Assembly (NCBI GenBank): GCA_034521495.1
Contig: JAXHMK010000010.1
Location: 372,001 to 436,000, forward strand
DNA: 64,000 nt
Origin: Balneolaceae bacterium
GTDB lineage: Bacteria > Bacteroidota > Rhodothermia > Balneolales > Balneolaceae
Direction of reading: 5' to 3'
The position numbers and the translations under genes are program-made. The notes below the pieces were generated by a model. It did not search any database and was not told the DNA's origin. It saw only the letters and a program-made list of their open reading frames with translations. Of the stretch, positions 25,950-34,587 are shown piece by piece (within the stretch, counting starts at the first letter, position 1; each line of letters starts with the position of its first letter).

Positions 25950-28183
25950 ATGGCGGAAGTTTCAACTCTCATTTCTGGGCGCAGTCACTCTCGTCGTAAG
26001 AACAAGCTTCGTGTTGCTCAAACGAGTGAACCGTTGTTGATGCTCAGACCAAAGAACCTGTTCCTTTTGCATACGTTCATTTAGAAGAGATTAACAGGGC
26101 CATTACCGCCGATCGTAATGGTGAATTTCAATTCCAAAATGTACCCTCCGGAACATACACTCTATCTGTTCATCGTATCGGGTTCAGAGACTTTACCAGA
26201 GAAATTGATCTAAATGAATCCAGTAAATCGATTACAATTGAATTACAACCTCTTACAGTACAGGAAGATGAAATCACCATTACAGGTGAAGCTGAAGAGA
26301 CAGTTGGCTCAAGGCTGGAGCATGCTTCCACAAAAATTTTAGGTGAGGAACTGAGAAGAAATCTTGGAACGACACTCTCAGAAACACTTCAAAATAAAGC
26401 AGGTTTTAATGAGCGATCGTCAGGTCCGGCTCCCGGCAGACCTGTTATACGCGGCCTGGGAGATGAACGTGTTTTAATTCTCCAGGATGGCGAACGAACG
26501 GGAGATGTCTCGGCTCAATCAGCCGACCATGCCGTTAGTATTGACCCGATGGGAGCTGAAGAGATTGAGATTGCCCGAGGGCCGGCTGCACTGTCTTATG
26601 GTGCAAATGCAATTGGTGGAGTTATCAATGTCGTCAGAAATCAGATTCCAACATCTGTGCCAAGTTCAGTTACAGGATCGGTTTCCATCCAGGGAAAATC
26701 GGTGAATAATGAAGGATCAGCTGCGCTGGAATCTTCCATTCCAATAGGCAAATTGGCCATGAATCTCGATGTGAACGGCCGAACATCATCTGATTTTACA
26801 ACACCCGAAGGTACTGTAGAGAATTCATCCATCCGAAATACACACAACACAGCGGGAATCAGTTACATTGGTAAGCGTGGATATATCGGGGGATCGGCCT
26901 CTTATTACTATTCGGAATATGGTATTCCTCCCGATCCGCTTGGCGGTCATCCCAGTGGAGTGGATATTGAAATGAGTAAATTTCAATTTGATCTGCGGGG
27001 AGAGCGTACGTTTAATGACTCATTCTTCCGGTTAGCCGAGGCAAGATATTCTTTTGTTAACTATAATCATGTTGAACTTGAGTCGAACGGAGCAGTTGGA
27101 ACTGAATTCGGTAATCTCACCGCAAATAGTTCTTTTAAAATTCATAACGGAGAATGGGGAGTATTTGATGGCGGTTCTGCTGGCATTTGGGCTGAATGGC
27201 AGGATTATGCGGTTTTTGGAGCACGAACCCCCGACTCCAATCAATACAGCGCAGCGGCTTATCTTATCCAGGAAGGAGATGCAGGAGCGTTACACTACGA
27301 ATTAGGTACAAGATTTGAGTATGTGTTATCGAAACCTAAAGAGGAGCGCATCTCCAACCGAATCGGGGCTATTGAAGAACGGTCATTTTCTGCATTGGCT
27401 ACTTCAGCATCGGCTATTTATGGATTCACAAATAAATTCTTTGTGGGTTCCACGTATATGCATTCATTTCGTGCTCCAACATTAGAGGAACTCTACTCAG
27501 AAGGTCCTCATCTTGCAGCGTACAGTTATGAAATTGGAAATCCAGAGCTTGATTCTGAACGAGGAATCGGACTTGAACTGTTTTTTCGATATCGCTCGAA
27601 CCGGTTTACGGCTGAACTCGCCGGGTATAGAAATGATTTTCAAAACTATCTCTATGCCAGGGATACCGGCGAACAAAGTGTATCTGATCCGTCACTGAAT
27701 AATTACCAGTTTGTGGGTGAGTCCGCCCTGTTTTATGGAACCGAGTTTTCCGCCAATGCACAAATAAGCGATCAGTTTTCAGTTGGCGGTACACTTTCTT
27801 ACACCCTGGCTGAACGAGATGTAAGTGAAGAAGAACAGGAAGTTACAGGATATGACGGAGATACACGGCCCCTCCCTATGATTCCGCCTCTGCAAGGTTC
27901 AATCTATGGGCGATTTTCAAAAAACAATTTTACAGCTACTGTACGCTATAAACTGTCTGACAAACAAACCCGCCTTGGAGAATTTGAAACAAAAACAGAA
28001 GGGTATGGACTATTAAGCGCTACAGTTCAATACCGATTTTCCACATCAGGGATCCTTCATACGGTTTCACTTAGCGGATCAAACCTGCTGGATAATACCT
28101 ACCGCGATCACCTTTCCAGGATTAAAGAAGTTTTCCCGGCACCGGGCAGGAATATCAACCTGTTGTATCGTCTATATTTTTGA
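25950..28183 (+). CDS. TonB-dependent receptor with carboxypeptidase-like N-terminal domain, 5' end frameshifted
   Basis: The frame is open from 26,030 to 28,183. It encodes a regulatory-like domain (DAQTKEPVPFAYVHLEE...LSVHRIGFRDF), the plug (LSETLQNKAGFNERSSG, RPVIRGLGDERVLILQDGER, EEIEIARGPAALSYGANAIGG) and a beta-barrel ending in an aromatic residue (LLYRLYF). The signal peptide is visible only across frames: MRKFQLSFLGAVTLVV-type coding from 25,950, then VAQTSE, then TVVDAQT. One extra G near the ATG and two missing bases near 26,013 and 26,028 would give one uninterrupted protein. As written there is no start codon in the main frame until 26,549. It is probably the outer-membrane importer of the locus; a metal or metallophore substrate is suspected. 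Confidence 0.85.
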
Positions 28184-28836
28184 CCACATCTGTCCAAAAC
28201 GTTTCTCACTGATCAGCGAATGCGCAGTACTTATTTAGTGCGAAAAGACGCTCGGTTCAAAGACCATTCATCGTTTCGCCCTCTCCCCCAACCCCTCTCC
28301 GCGGAGAGGGCGAAGGGCGACCACCGGTTTTACCAGTGGTTCGATTTTTATCTACAGATCGCCAAACAGATACAATGCTGATCAATATGATTAGGTGTTA
28401 GAAAACCTCAATTCAGGGGTTTGGTTTTGTTATCTTATAAATACCTTCTCTCAGAGATAAAAAAGACAGATTTCTTCTCATTTTTTAAATGTCTTGGACA
28501 GCTATGATTTTTGACGTTTAGAAAAGCTAAACACGTAAGTAACTTTTTAACTAATACAATAGTATGATTGCGCGTTTGCCCTCTGAATTAAGCTGGTAGT
28601 GAATAATAGAACGATTATTTTGTCCTTTTAAGATTGAAGAAGTACAGTTACTACAACAATTTATACAACCAGACATGAACGTAAATCATTAATGAATTCG
28701 GGATAATTTCGACTGATTATCCTTTGATCAATGGGATGGGATTGCTTCGCAAATCAGTTTACGTTATACGTAAATTAATTTTTATCTCCGCCAATTTTCA
28801 AGGAGTTGTCGCACTCTCGAAGGTGGCTCTAATTCA
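28184..28836. other. Gene-free stretch with a terminator-like palindrome
   Basis: No credible gene. A perfect 18-base palindrome CCCTCTCCGCGGAGAGGG lies at 28,293-28,310 within a longer CCCTCTCCCCCAACCCCTCT context, a widely dispersed bacterial repeat type, and may end transcription of the TonB receptor. The rest (28,340-28,780) is A+T-rich and without an evident pattern. Confidence 0.5.
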
Positions 28837-29256
28837 TCACTTCCCAACAACCTGAACCACAATATGCCTCTTTCGTGATTGATTGTCATGATCGAGCACA
28901 ACAATCTGCTGCCAGGTTCCCAGAATACATTTTCCATCACGAATCGGTACTGTAATTCCCGGCCCCATGAATGTGGCACGAATATGTGAAAATCCGTTAT
29001 CATCGCCCCAGGTCTCAGAGTGATGAGATTTCATATTCTGAGAGGCAAAATCCTCCAGCTTCTCTTTGATATCTTTTACCAGTGCAGGCTCAAACTCCAT
29101 CGTTGAAATGGAAGCGGTTGAACCGACTGCATGAATGTGGCAAAACCCATCATTAAATCCAGTCTCTTTTACAATCGCGTCCACTTTTGGTGTGAGATTA
29201 TGGATGTCTGAAAATCCATTTGTATTGAGGTGAAGATCTTTTGTGATGATGTCCAT
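28837..29256 (-). CDS. Secondary thiamine-phosphate synthase enzyme family protein (YjbQ/UPF0047)
   Basis: A 139-residue single-domain protein of the YjbQ family. Typical elements are DIITKDLHLNTNGFSDIHNLT, the histidine-bearing GFCHIHAVGSTASISTMEFEP, HHSETWGDDNGFSHIRATFMGPGITVPIRDGK and LGTWQQIVVLDHDNQSRKRHIVVQVVG. Members show weak thiamine-phosphate synthase activity in complementation tests, yet their main role is unsettled. The gene stands alone with a clear ATG at 29,256. Confidence 0.92.
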   Translation of the reverse strand: MDIITKDLHLNTNGFSDIHNLTPKVDAIVKETGFNDGFCHIHAVGSTASISTMEFEPALVKDIKEKLEDFASQNMKSHHSETWGDDNGFSHIRATFMGPGITVPIRDGKCILGTWQQIVVLDHDNQSRKRHIVVQVVGK

Positions 29257-29384
29257 AGTTGATAATGTTTAAGTGTTATTAACTATCCATTGTAATTAAA
29301 TTATATATGCGACTTACCTAATGATTCAGCATTCATGTACCATTTTCATCACTATCATAAAACAGATCTAATACATTGAAAAAA

Positions 29385-30146
29385 TCAAGAATTCGCCATT
29401 ATCCCGCCATCAATGGTATACGCACTTCCGGTTATCCACGATGATTCTTCACTTGCCAGGAACAGCGCAAGTTGAGCGATATCTTTTGGTTTCCCTAATC
29501 GTTTCATCAATGTCGCTTTTTCTGCTTCATTCACAGCTGTTTCGGGATTTGGAAAAGCAATAGCCGAATCATGCAAAAGAGGCGTATCTACAGGTCCAGG
29601 ACAAATCGCATTGACCCGGATTTCAGGCCCGTAATCAACAGCGGCCTGTTTTGCTAAAGCCAATAGTCCAGCTTTTGATGCACAGTACGCCGCATGGTTT
29701 GGAAAGGATTTATAAGCAGCTATTGAACTGTTGATTACAGCTACTCCCTTCCCGTTTTTCTGCATTTCAGGAATGGCATATTTCAGCAAGTAATAAACCG
29801 AATCAAGATTGGTTTGAAATGTTCTGTGCCAAAGTTCAGTTTTCAAGTCGGTAATTTTTCCCAATCCGAGCATTCCGGCATTCGTTACAATGCCATCCAG
29901 TTTTCCAAAGCTTTCAATGGCTTTTTGAACCAGCTTTTGATTCGTTGATTCTTTTCCTACATCACCGGCCAGGAACTCTACCCTTCCATTCTTTGATCTG
30001 ATCTCATCAACAACAGACTCTCCCCTTTTTTGATCTCTTCCGTTCAGGATCAAAGACGCTCCTTCATCCGCAAATTTCAGGGCAATCCCCTTCCCCATTC
30101 CACTCGTGGCTCCGGTAATGATGAATACTTTGTCTTTTAATTTCAT
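29385..30146 (-). CDS. SDR family NAD(P)-dependent oxidoreductase
   Basis: A classical 253-residue short-chain dehydrogenase: cofactor motif IITGATSGMGKGIA, NAG motif (IVTNAGMLG), catalytic SSIAAY...YCASKAG (Ser, Tyr, Lys) and the PGPVDTPLL loop, ending ITGSAYTIDGGIMANS. The ATG at 30,146 gives the usual MKLKDKVFIITG start; another in-frame ATG lies seven codons upstream at 30,167. Its substrate is not predictable. It is a monocistronic-looking gene beside YjbQ. Confidence 0.93.
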   Translation of the reverse strand: MKLKDKVFIITGATSGMGKGIALKFADEGASLILNGRDQKRGESVVDEIRSKNGRVEFLAGDVGKESTNQKLVQKAIESFGKLDGIVTNAGMLGLGKITDLKTELWHRTFQTNLDSVYYLLKYAIPEMQKNGKGVAVINSSIAAYKSFPNHAAYCASKAGLLALAKQAAVDYGPEIRVNAICPGPVDTPLLHDSAIAFPNPETAVNEAEKATLMKRLGKPKDIAQLALFLASEESSWITGSAYTIDGGIMANS

Positions 30147-30178
30147 AATGGATGGGTTTTTATGCATTTAATTATTTC

Positions 30179-30260
30179 GCCACGAAATCACTAAAACACT
30201 AAATAAATATGACATGAAACAGAAGGTATAAAAACTTTTGTGCTTTCGTGTTTTTGTGGC
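30179..30260. repeat. Short MITE-like repeat with inverted ends
   Basis: The element starts GCCACGAAATCACTAAAACA and ends with the near-complement TTTCGTGTTTTTGTGGC. A 25-base core at 30,236-30,260 recurs without change at 45,544-45,568. It lies between the SDR and DUF5916 genes and does not code. Confidence 0.6.
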
Positions 30261-30271
30261 AGCCCTTTTTA

Positions 30272-32464
30272 TCAAATATTCCACCAATAGGTAAACTTCA
30301 ACAGCAATGCTCTGTTTTTAACATCAAATGAGCCGGGCAGATAATTATCAGTATAGACAATAAAGAGATCTGATGCCGGCTGAAAACGCCATTGCAGTCG
30401 TGTATTGATGTTTACATTATCAAACTGCTCATTGTATTGGGTGAAACTGGTCAGGTACAAGTTTTTGGTAAATGTAATATCCAGCCGCGATCCAATCAGC
30501 CAAAACTCTTGGTCACCCCATGGTTGCGGCAAACCAAGATCGTTATAGCTTGTACTCATCGATACATTCACATAGGGTTGAAAACGGTATCCCAGCTCCG
30601 TAGATAAGCTCAGCAGTGTACCGTCTGCATAAAATCCGCCATATTGAGCTTCAAATCCATACGTGAAAGCGCTCTGAGCTTTTGAGGAAAATTCCATACC
30701 AAAACGTTTGGCCGAATGTGTCGTGCCGGGGTCAAGGAAAAATCCGCTAACCGCCGTGGGATCAAAAGGTTCAAGGAGTTCTACATAAAAGTCAGATACC
30801 CATACATTAAAACTGCTGCCGCTTCTAAAATTCAGAATGTATTCAAGACGGTTCTCGTAATCTGTTGTATTCAATTGCTCATCAAAATAGAAGGAAAGAT
30901 CTGCGGCAGGCCCATGACTCAACACAATTCCGTCTCTTTCAGGGTAAAAAAGATAGCCGATCCCGGGACTTGAGCGAATATACCCTCTTCTTGGTACGAA
31001 ACCCACGCGCGCTGTATAGTCCTGACCAACATATTCATGAGCCCATTCAGCCTGCCAGTTGCCATCGGAATAGAGTAAATTTGCAGTGTGGCTTAGGCTT
31101 CTATCGTCATCATTTGGTGAGAATGACTTCAGCACCATAAATTTTCCGGTCCACAAATTGTTGGAAGTAGCCAGATTGTATTCAACACCCACATTTCTAT
31201 CAAACTCCGGGGCCATATTACCGGCATCACTGTTATCAAATCCATCTCCGGTTGATTCCATATTAACAAACAGAAATCCAATATTGGACCGTGAAGAGAC
31301 TCTTCGCTTTAAAGAGACCACAGAAAAATTTTGAGCCGGTTTTTGAAGATTATCCACAGAACCGGTTTGCATATTCATTACACCCAAACGCCAGTTTCTG
31401 TTCAGCTGACCACTAAGGCGACCGCCGGCATGTATAGGTGCATCCAGGCCAATTCGTCTTGAAAAGAACGGTCGGATATTGCGGTTCCCAAAGCTGGCAA
31501 ACAGATCTTCATTCTCAAGAAAAAACTGTCGTTTTTCAGGGAAGAAAAGTTCAAAACGTTCCAGGTCAACAATCTGCTCATCAACCTCCACTTGGGAGAA
31601 ATCGGGATTTACTGTAAGATCCAGCGTCATAGATGAACTCAGGCCAATTTTTGCATTCAAGCCTGCGTCACGCTCATAGGATCTGGAATCCTCCTGCTGG
31701 AAATCATGGTTAATGCCACCCAAAACATGAGGAATAATCGAGATATTTGACCCGGCCGGTGGTGGAGGTTCATCCCAAACCAACACACCTGTGTATGCCA
31801 GGGATACGGATGGAAACTGACGCGGAACCGGCGCCCAACTCGACTTCTCAAATGCTGTAAGGTCGTACCGGCTGAAATTGATTCCCCATTCGGTAATCTC
31901 ATCATCATACCGGATGGACTTAAATGGAATGGCCGCTTCAAACACCCATTTATCTTTATAATTGGCCACGGTTGAAACCCACTTGTTATCCCAGCTCAGG
32001 TTCATACTTCCGCCGTTATACATCATTCCGTCCCATTCCGCTCCGGCGGCATTGGCTCCAAATGAAAAGCCATTGGTTTGATCGTTAAACGTATCCATGG
32101 CGAGCAAAAAGTTGTCATTCCGGGGAAAGTTGAAATCTCTTCGTAGTGATTCTACTACATTTTCAGAGCCATCTTCAGGCCGGAAGTTTTCAACCAAGAG
32201 ATAGAGATATTCTTCATCATACGTCATCCGAACATCCGTACGAAGATCAGCATAGCTGGTATCCATTGGTGTGATCATGAAAAAATCAGTGGCTCTTTCA
32301 GCTTCTTGCCAAGCCTTTTCATCGATTACTCCATCAATTTGAATATCGGATGAAGCTTTTTTGATATGGAGCCGATAGTCCTCGTTAATTTTTTGGGCGT
32401 TGATTAACCCGGTTAGAAGAAAAGAAAGTAAAAATGTGGTAAGAACTGATTTTAATAATTTCAC
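30272..32464 (-). CDS. DUF5916 domain-containing outer membrane protein with CBM9-like domain
   Basis: A 730-residue secreted protein. After a signal peptide (LLKSVLTTFLLSFLLTGLINAQ) comes a carbohydrate-binding family 9-like domain (IQIDGVIDEKAWQEAERATDFFMITP, about residues 40-220) and then a DUF5916 beta-barrel-like region with FFPEKRQFFLENEDLFASFGNR, SRRIGLDAPI and repeated amphipathic strands ending YTDNYLPGSFDVKNRALLLKFTYWWNI. The family is frequent in Bacteroidota and its relatives; no member has a firm function, though the layout suggests an outer-membrane barrel with a periplasmic binding domain. It is monocistronic, with the DacB-like gene upstream on the same strand. Confidence 0.9.
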   Translation of the reverse strand: MKLLKSVLTTFLLSFLLTGLINAQKINEDYRLHIKKASSDIQIDGVIDEKAWQEAERATDFFMITPMDTSYADLRTDVRMTYDEEYLYLLVENFRPEDGSENVVESLRRDFNFPRNDNFLLAMDTFNDQTNGFSFGANAAGAEWDGMMYNGGSMNLSWDNKWVSTVANYKDKWVFEAAIPFKSIRYDDEITEWGINFSRYDLTAFEKSSWAPVPRQFPSVSLAYTGVLVWDEPPPPAGSNISIIPHVLGGINHDFQQEDSRSYERDAGLNAKIGLSSSMTLDLTVNPDFSQVEVDEQIVDLERFELFFPEKRQFFLENEDLFASFGNRNIRPFFSRRIGLDAPIHAGGRLSGQLNRNWRLGVMNMQTGSVDNLQKPAQNFSVVSLKRRVSSRSNIGFLFVNMESTGDGFDNSDAGNMAPEFDRNVGVEYNLATSNNLWTGKFMVLKSFSPNDDDRSLSHTANLLYSDGNWQAEWAHEYVGQDYTARVGFVPRRGYIRSSPGIGYLFYPERDGIVLSHGPAADLSFYFDEQLNTTDYENRLEYILNFRSGSSFNVWVSDFYVELLEPFDPTAVSGFFLDPGTTHSAKRFGMEFSSKAQSAFTYGFEAQYGGFYADGTLLSLSTELGYRFQPYVNVSMSTSYNDLGLPQPWGDQEFWLIGSRLDITFTKNLYLTSFTQYNEQFDNVNINTRLQWRFQPASDLFIVYTDNYLPGSFDVKNRALLLKFTYWWNI

Positions 32465-32575
32465 CCGGCAGACGATATTCTATATTACTTCTATTACTAA
32501 TGTTTGAGCTTATTCTCTTGCAAGTAAGTTACACCTGTATAATGTTGAAGTCCAATAGGATTCAGAAATTTTCAA

Positions 32576-33961
32576 TCAGAAAGATGAATAGATATGCCAC
32601 AAAACCTTTTCCATCTCTTCCTTAACAACAGCTGATGGTGTGACATAATGATTATTCATAAAGCTAAACAGCAGTTTACGTCCGCTTTTTGTAATGATAA
32701 AACCCGACAAACAATGATTATTCATGAGCGTCCCGGTTTTGGCATAAACATACGGGGCACCTCCCTCGCGATGGGCATACCAACTCTCTATCGTTCCCGT
32801 TTCACCTCCGGCCGGAAACAGCTCAAACATCTTTTCATCACTGTCGAACTCTTCATCAATTTTTTCAAGTAATTGGACAATGGTCCTTGGAGTAAACATG
32901 TTATATCGCGAAAGGCCGGAGCCATCTGCCCATTGAGGCTGATCCGGTAGGTCACTTAAATAATTGTCTATAATATATTCGATTATTTTCTCTGTATTCA
33001 TCGGCTCACCGCGTTCAGATGCAATCATCAACAGAAGTTGCTCTGCTATAAAATTATCACTGGGTTGAAGCATTCGCTTGTAGGCCGTATCTGCAGGAAT
33101 ACTGTATAAAACCCTGGTATCTGATGGTTTTTCCATTTTGATATTTTTTACCGTTCTCCCCAACGTATCAGCAAGCAGATCAGTGACCAGTTCAGATGTA
33201 TAGTGAAATGGTTTAAGAACCTCGTACGTAGTTGTATCCGCCACCGGGCGATATTCAAACTGATTTCCGGTTCGATCCCTCAGCAATAGTTCACCATCAG
33301 TTCCGGCTTTCTCCTCTAAATTTTGGGTAAACTGTTTTGGGGTAATCATAAATTCTCCACGGTTCTTTTTGATTCGGTTGATCTCAATATGCTCAACCGT
33401 AAATTCAACCATATTTCCGTAGATCGGGAAGGGAGATTTTTCTGCTGAATAGTATGAGTTGTAATCATCCCACGACCACCCGGCACCAAGAGGTTTATCT
33501 TGAAAATGTGAATCGGAATAATAGAGATCCTCAGGCCGATTCTTCAGGAATTCATAAACCGTATCAGAACCATATTCCCTGTGTAGAAATGATGGATCCG
33601 CAGTACCCCAGAAAATGAGAGAATCTCCTTGAACCACATATTCGAGCGCCCTGAGAGTATCAGGAAGAGTTTTTAACCCCGCATAAAAAGTAAAGAGTTT
33701 TGTATTGGAAGCAGGTGTAAAATATTTATTTCCGTTTAGGGAATAGAGTGTAGAATCCGTTTTCGGATCATATAAAACAAAGCCTGTAATATTCGCTGAA
33801 AACAGTTCAGATTTCTCAACCATTTTCACCAATGATGGAGAACCTTTTTTCTCTTCTTTTACTGGCTGGGAATCAGCAATTTTACTTGTTGTCTGACAAC
33901 CAAAAAAGAGAGCCAGAAACAGGTAATATGATATCAATAGGTGGAGGGTTCGGAAGTTCAT
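32576..33961 (-). CDS. dacB: D-alanyl-D-alanine carboxypeptidase/endopeptidase, PBP4 (peptidase S13) lipoprotein
   Basis: A 461-residue penicillin-binding protein of class C (S13). Lipoprotein signal ending LFLALFFGC (Cys22), active-site SxxK as PASNTKLF (Ser85, Lys88), SxN in DGSGLSRYN and the KTG triad as YAKTGTLMNNH. It trims or cuts cross-links in peptidoglycan. The ATG at 33,961 is preferred: the longer in-frame reading to 34,024 would start inside a MITE-like repeat and would place the lipoprotein signal internally. Acylation means it is probably membrane-bound, unlike soluble E. coli PBP4. Confidence 0.92.
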   Translation of the reverse strand: MNFRTLHLLISYYLFLALFFGCQTTSKIADSQPVKEEKKGSPSLVKMVEKSELFSANITGFVLYDPKTDSTLYSLNGNKYFTPASNTKLFTFYAGLKTLPDTLRALEYVVQGDSLIFWGTADPSFLHREYGSDTVYEFLKNRPEDLYYSDSHFQDKPLGAGWSWDDYNSYYSAEKSPFPIYGNMVEFTVEHIEINRIKKNRGEFMITPKQFTQNLEEKAGTDGELLLRDRTGNQFEYRPVADTTTYEVLKPFHYTSELVTDLLADTLGRTVKNIKMEKPSDTRVLYSIPADTAYKRMLQPSDNFIAEQLLLMIASERGEPMNTEKIIEYIIDNYLSDLPDQPQWADGSGLSRYNMFTPRTIVQLLEKIDEEFDSDEKMFELFPAGGETGTIESWYAHREGGAPYVYAKTGTLMNNHCLSGFIITKSGRKLLFSFMNNHYVTPSAVVKEEMEKVLWHIYSSF

Positions 33962-33998
33962 CAGATAAAATCGGTGATTAATCGGTTTGATTACTATA

Positions 33999-34124
33999 AG
34001 GCTTTGCAAAACTCTGACCGTCATCCTGAACTTGATTCAGGATCTCCAGATACTGGCTATAAAGACGAATGGAGAATCTGAATCGAGTTCAGATTGACCA
34101 GTAACCGCGGTTTTGCAAAGCCCT
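33999..34124. repeat. MITE-like element, copy 1
   Basis: A 126-bp non-coding element with terminal inverted repeats AGGCTTTGCAAAAC and GGTTTTGCAAAGCCCT. Its interior contains CGTCATCCTGAAC, GATTCAGGATCTCCAGAT and CTGGCTATAAAGACGAATGG. A second, longer copy in the same orientation lies at 42,861-43,008. This copy lies 37 bases upstream of the DacB start and may carry its promoter. Confidence 0.75.
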
Positions 34125-34139
34125 CTACTACAGTTCAAT

Positions 34140-34587
34140 AATTTTCTAAGAGATAACAAATTGGTGATGATTTTAAAACTTTTCTTTTCCATTTAATCGG
34201 GCCGATTTCTCTTTTGAAATCTGCAATTTTTGTTACTTTAAAACTATAGGACTTTTAACCAAGCTACAGTATCTCATTAATTTCTGTCTAATAAATACAT
34301 TTACGAATGAATCACCTCGGGGCAGAGCCCACGAGGTATCAACTTATAATCCATAAATTTTTAAAAAGTATGAGCTTTTTGGTGAGTGTCCCCCTTCGAA
34401 GGGGGCAATGGGGGATGAACCCTTGTGCCTCAGAACCAAGATTTGGTCAATACAAAACTTAGAAAGTCATCCCCCTGCTCACTCCGCTCGCTTTCCCCCT
34501 TCGAAGGGGGACTTTTATCTTTTTTCCGACCCAGAGTGTCGGGTAATTAAACCACATTAGATTAAAGATCTAAATTACAGGAACGTT
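34140..34587. other. Gene-free stretch with a palindromic repeat pair (34,389-34,514)
   Basis: No gene. CCCCCTTCGAAGGGGG occurs at about 34,390 and again at about 34,495; next to them, in inverted order, stand GGGGGATGA and TCATCCCCC. Together they form an element of about 125 bp with large inverted ends, a type often seen dispersed in Bacteroidota genomes. The remaining sequence upstream of the GH31 gene presumably holds its promoter. Confidence 0.55.

Noticed and set aside
33962-34024. N-terminal extension of the DacB-like protein
   Set aside because: It would begin within a MITE-like repeat and push the lipoprotein signal into the interior; the ATG at 33,961 fits the signal exactly.
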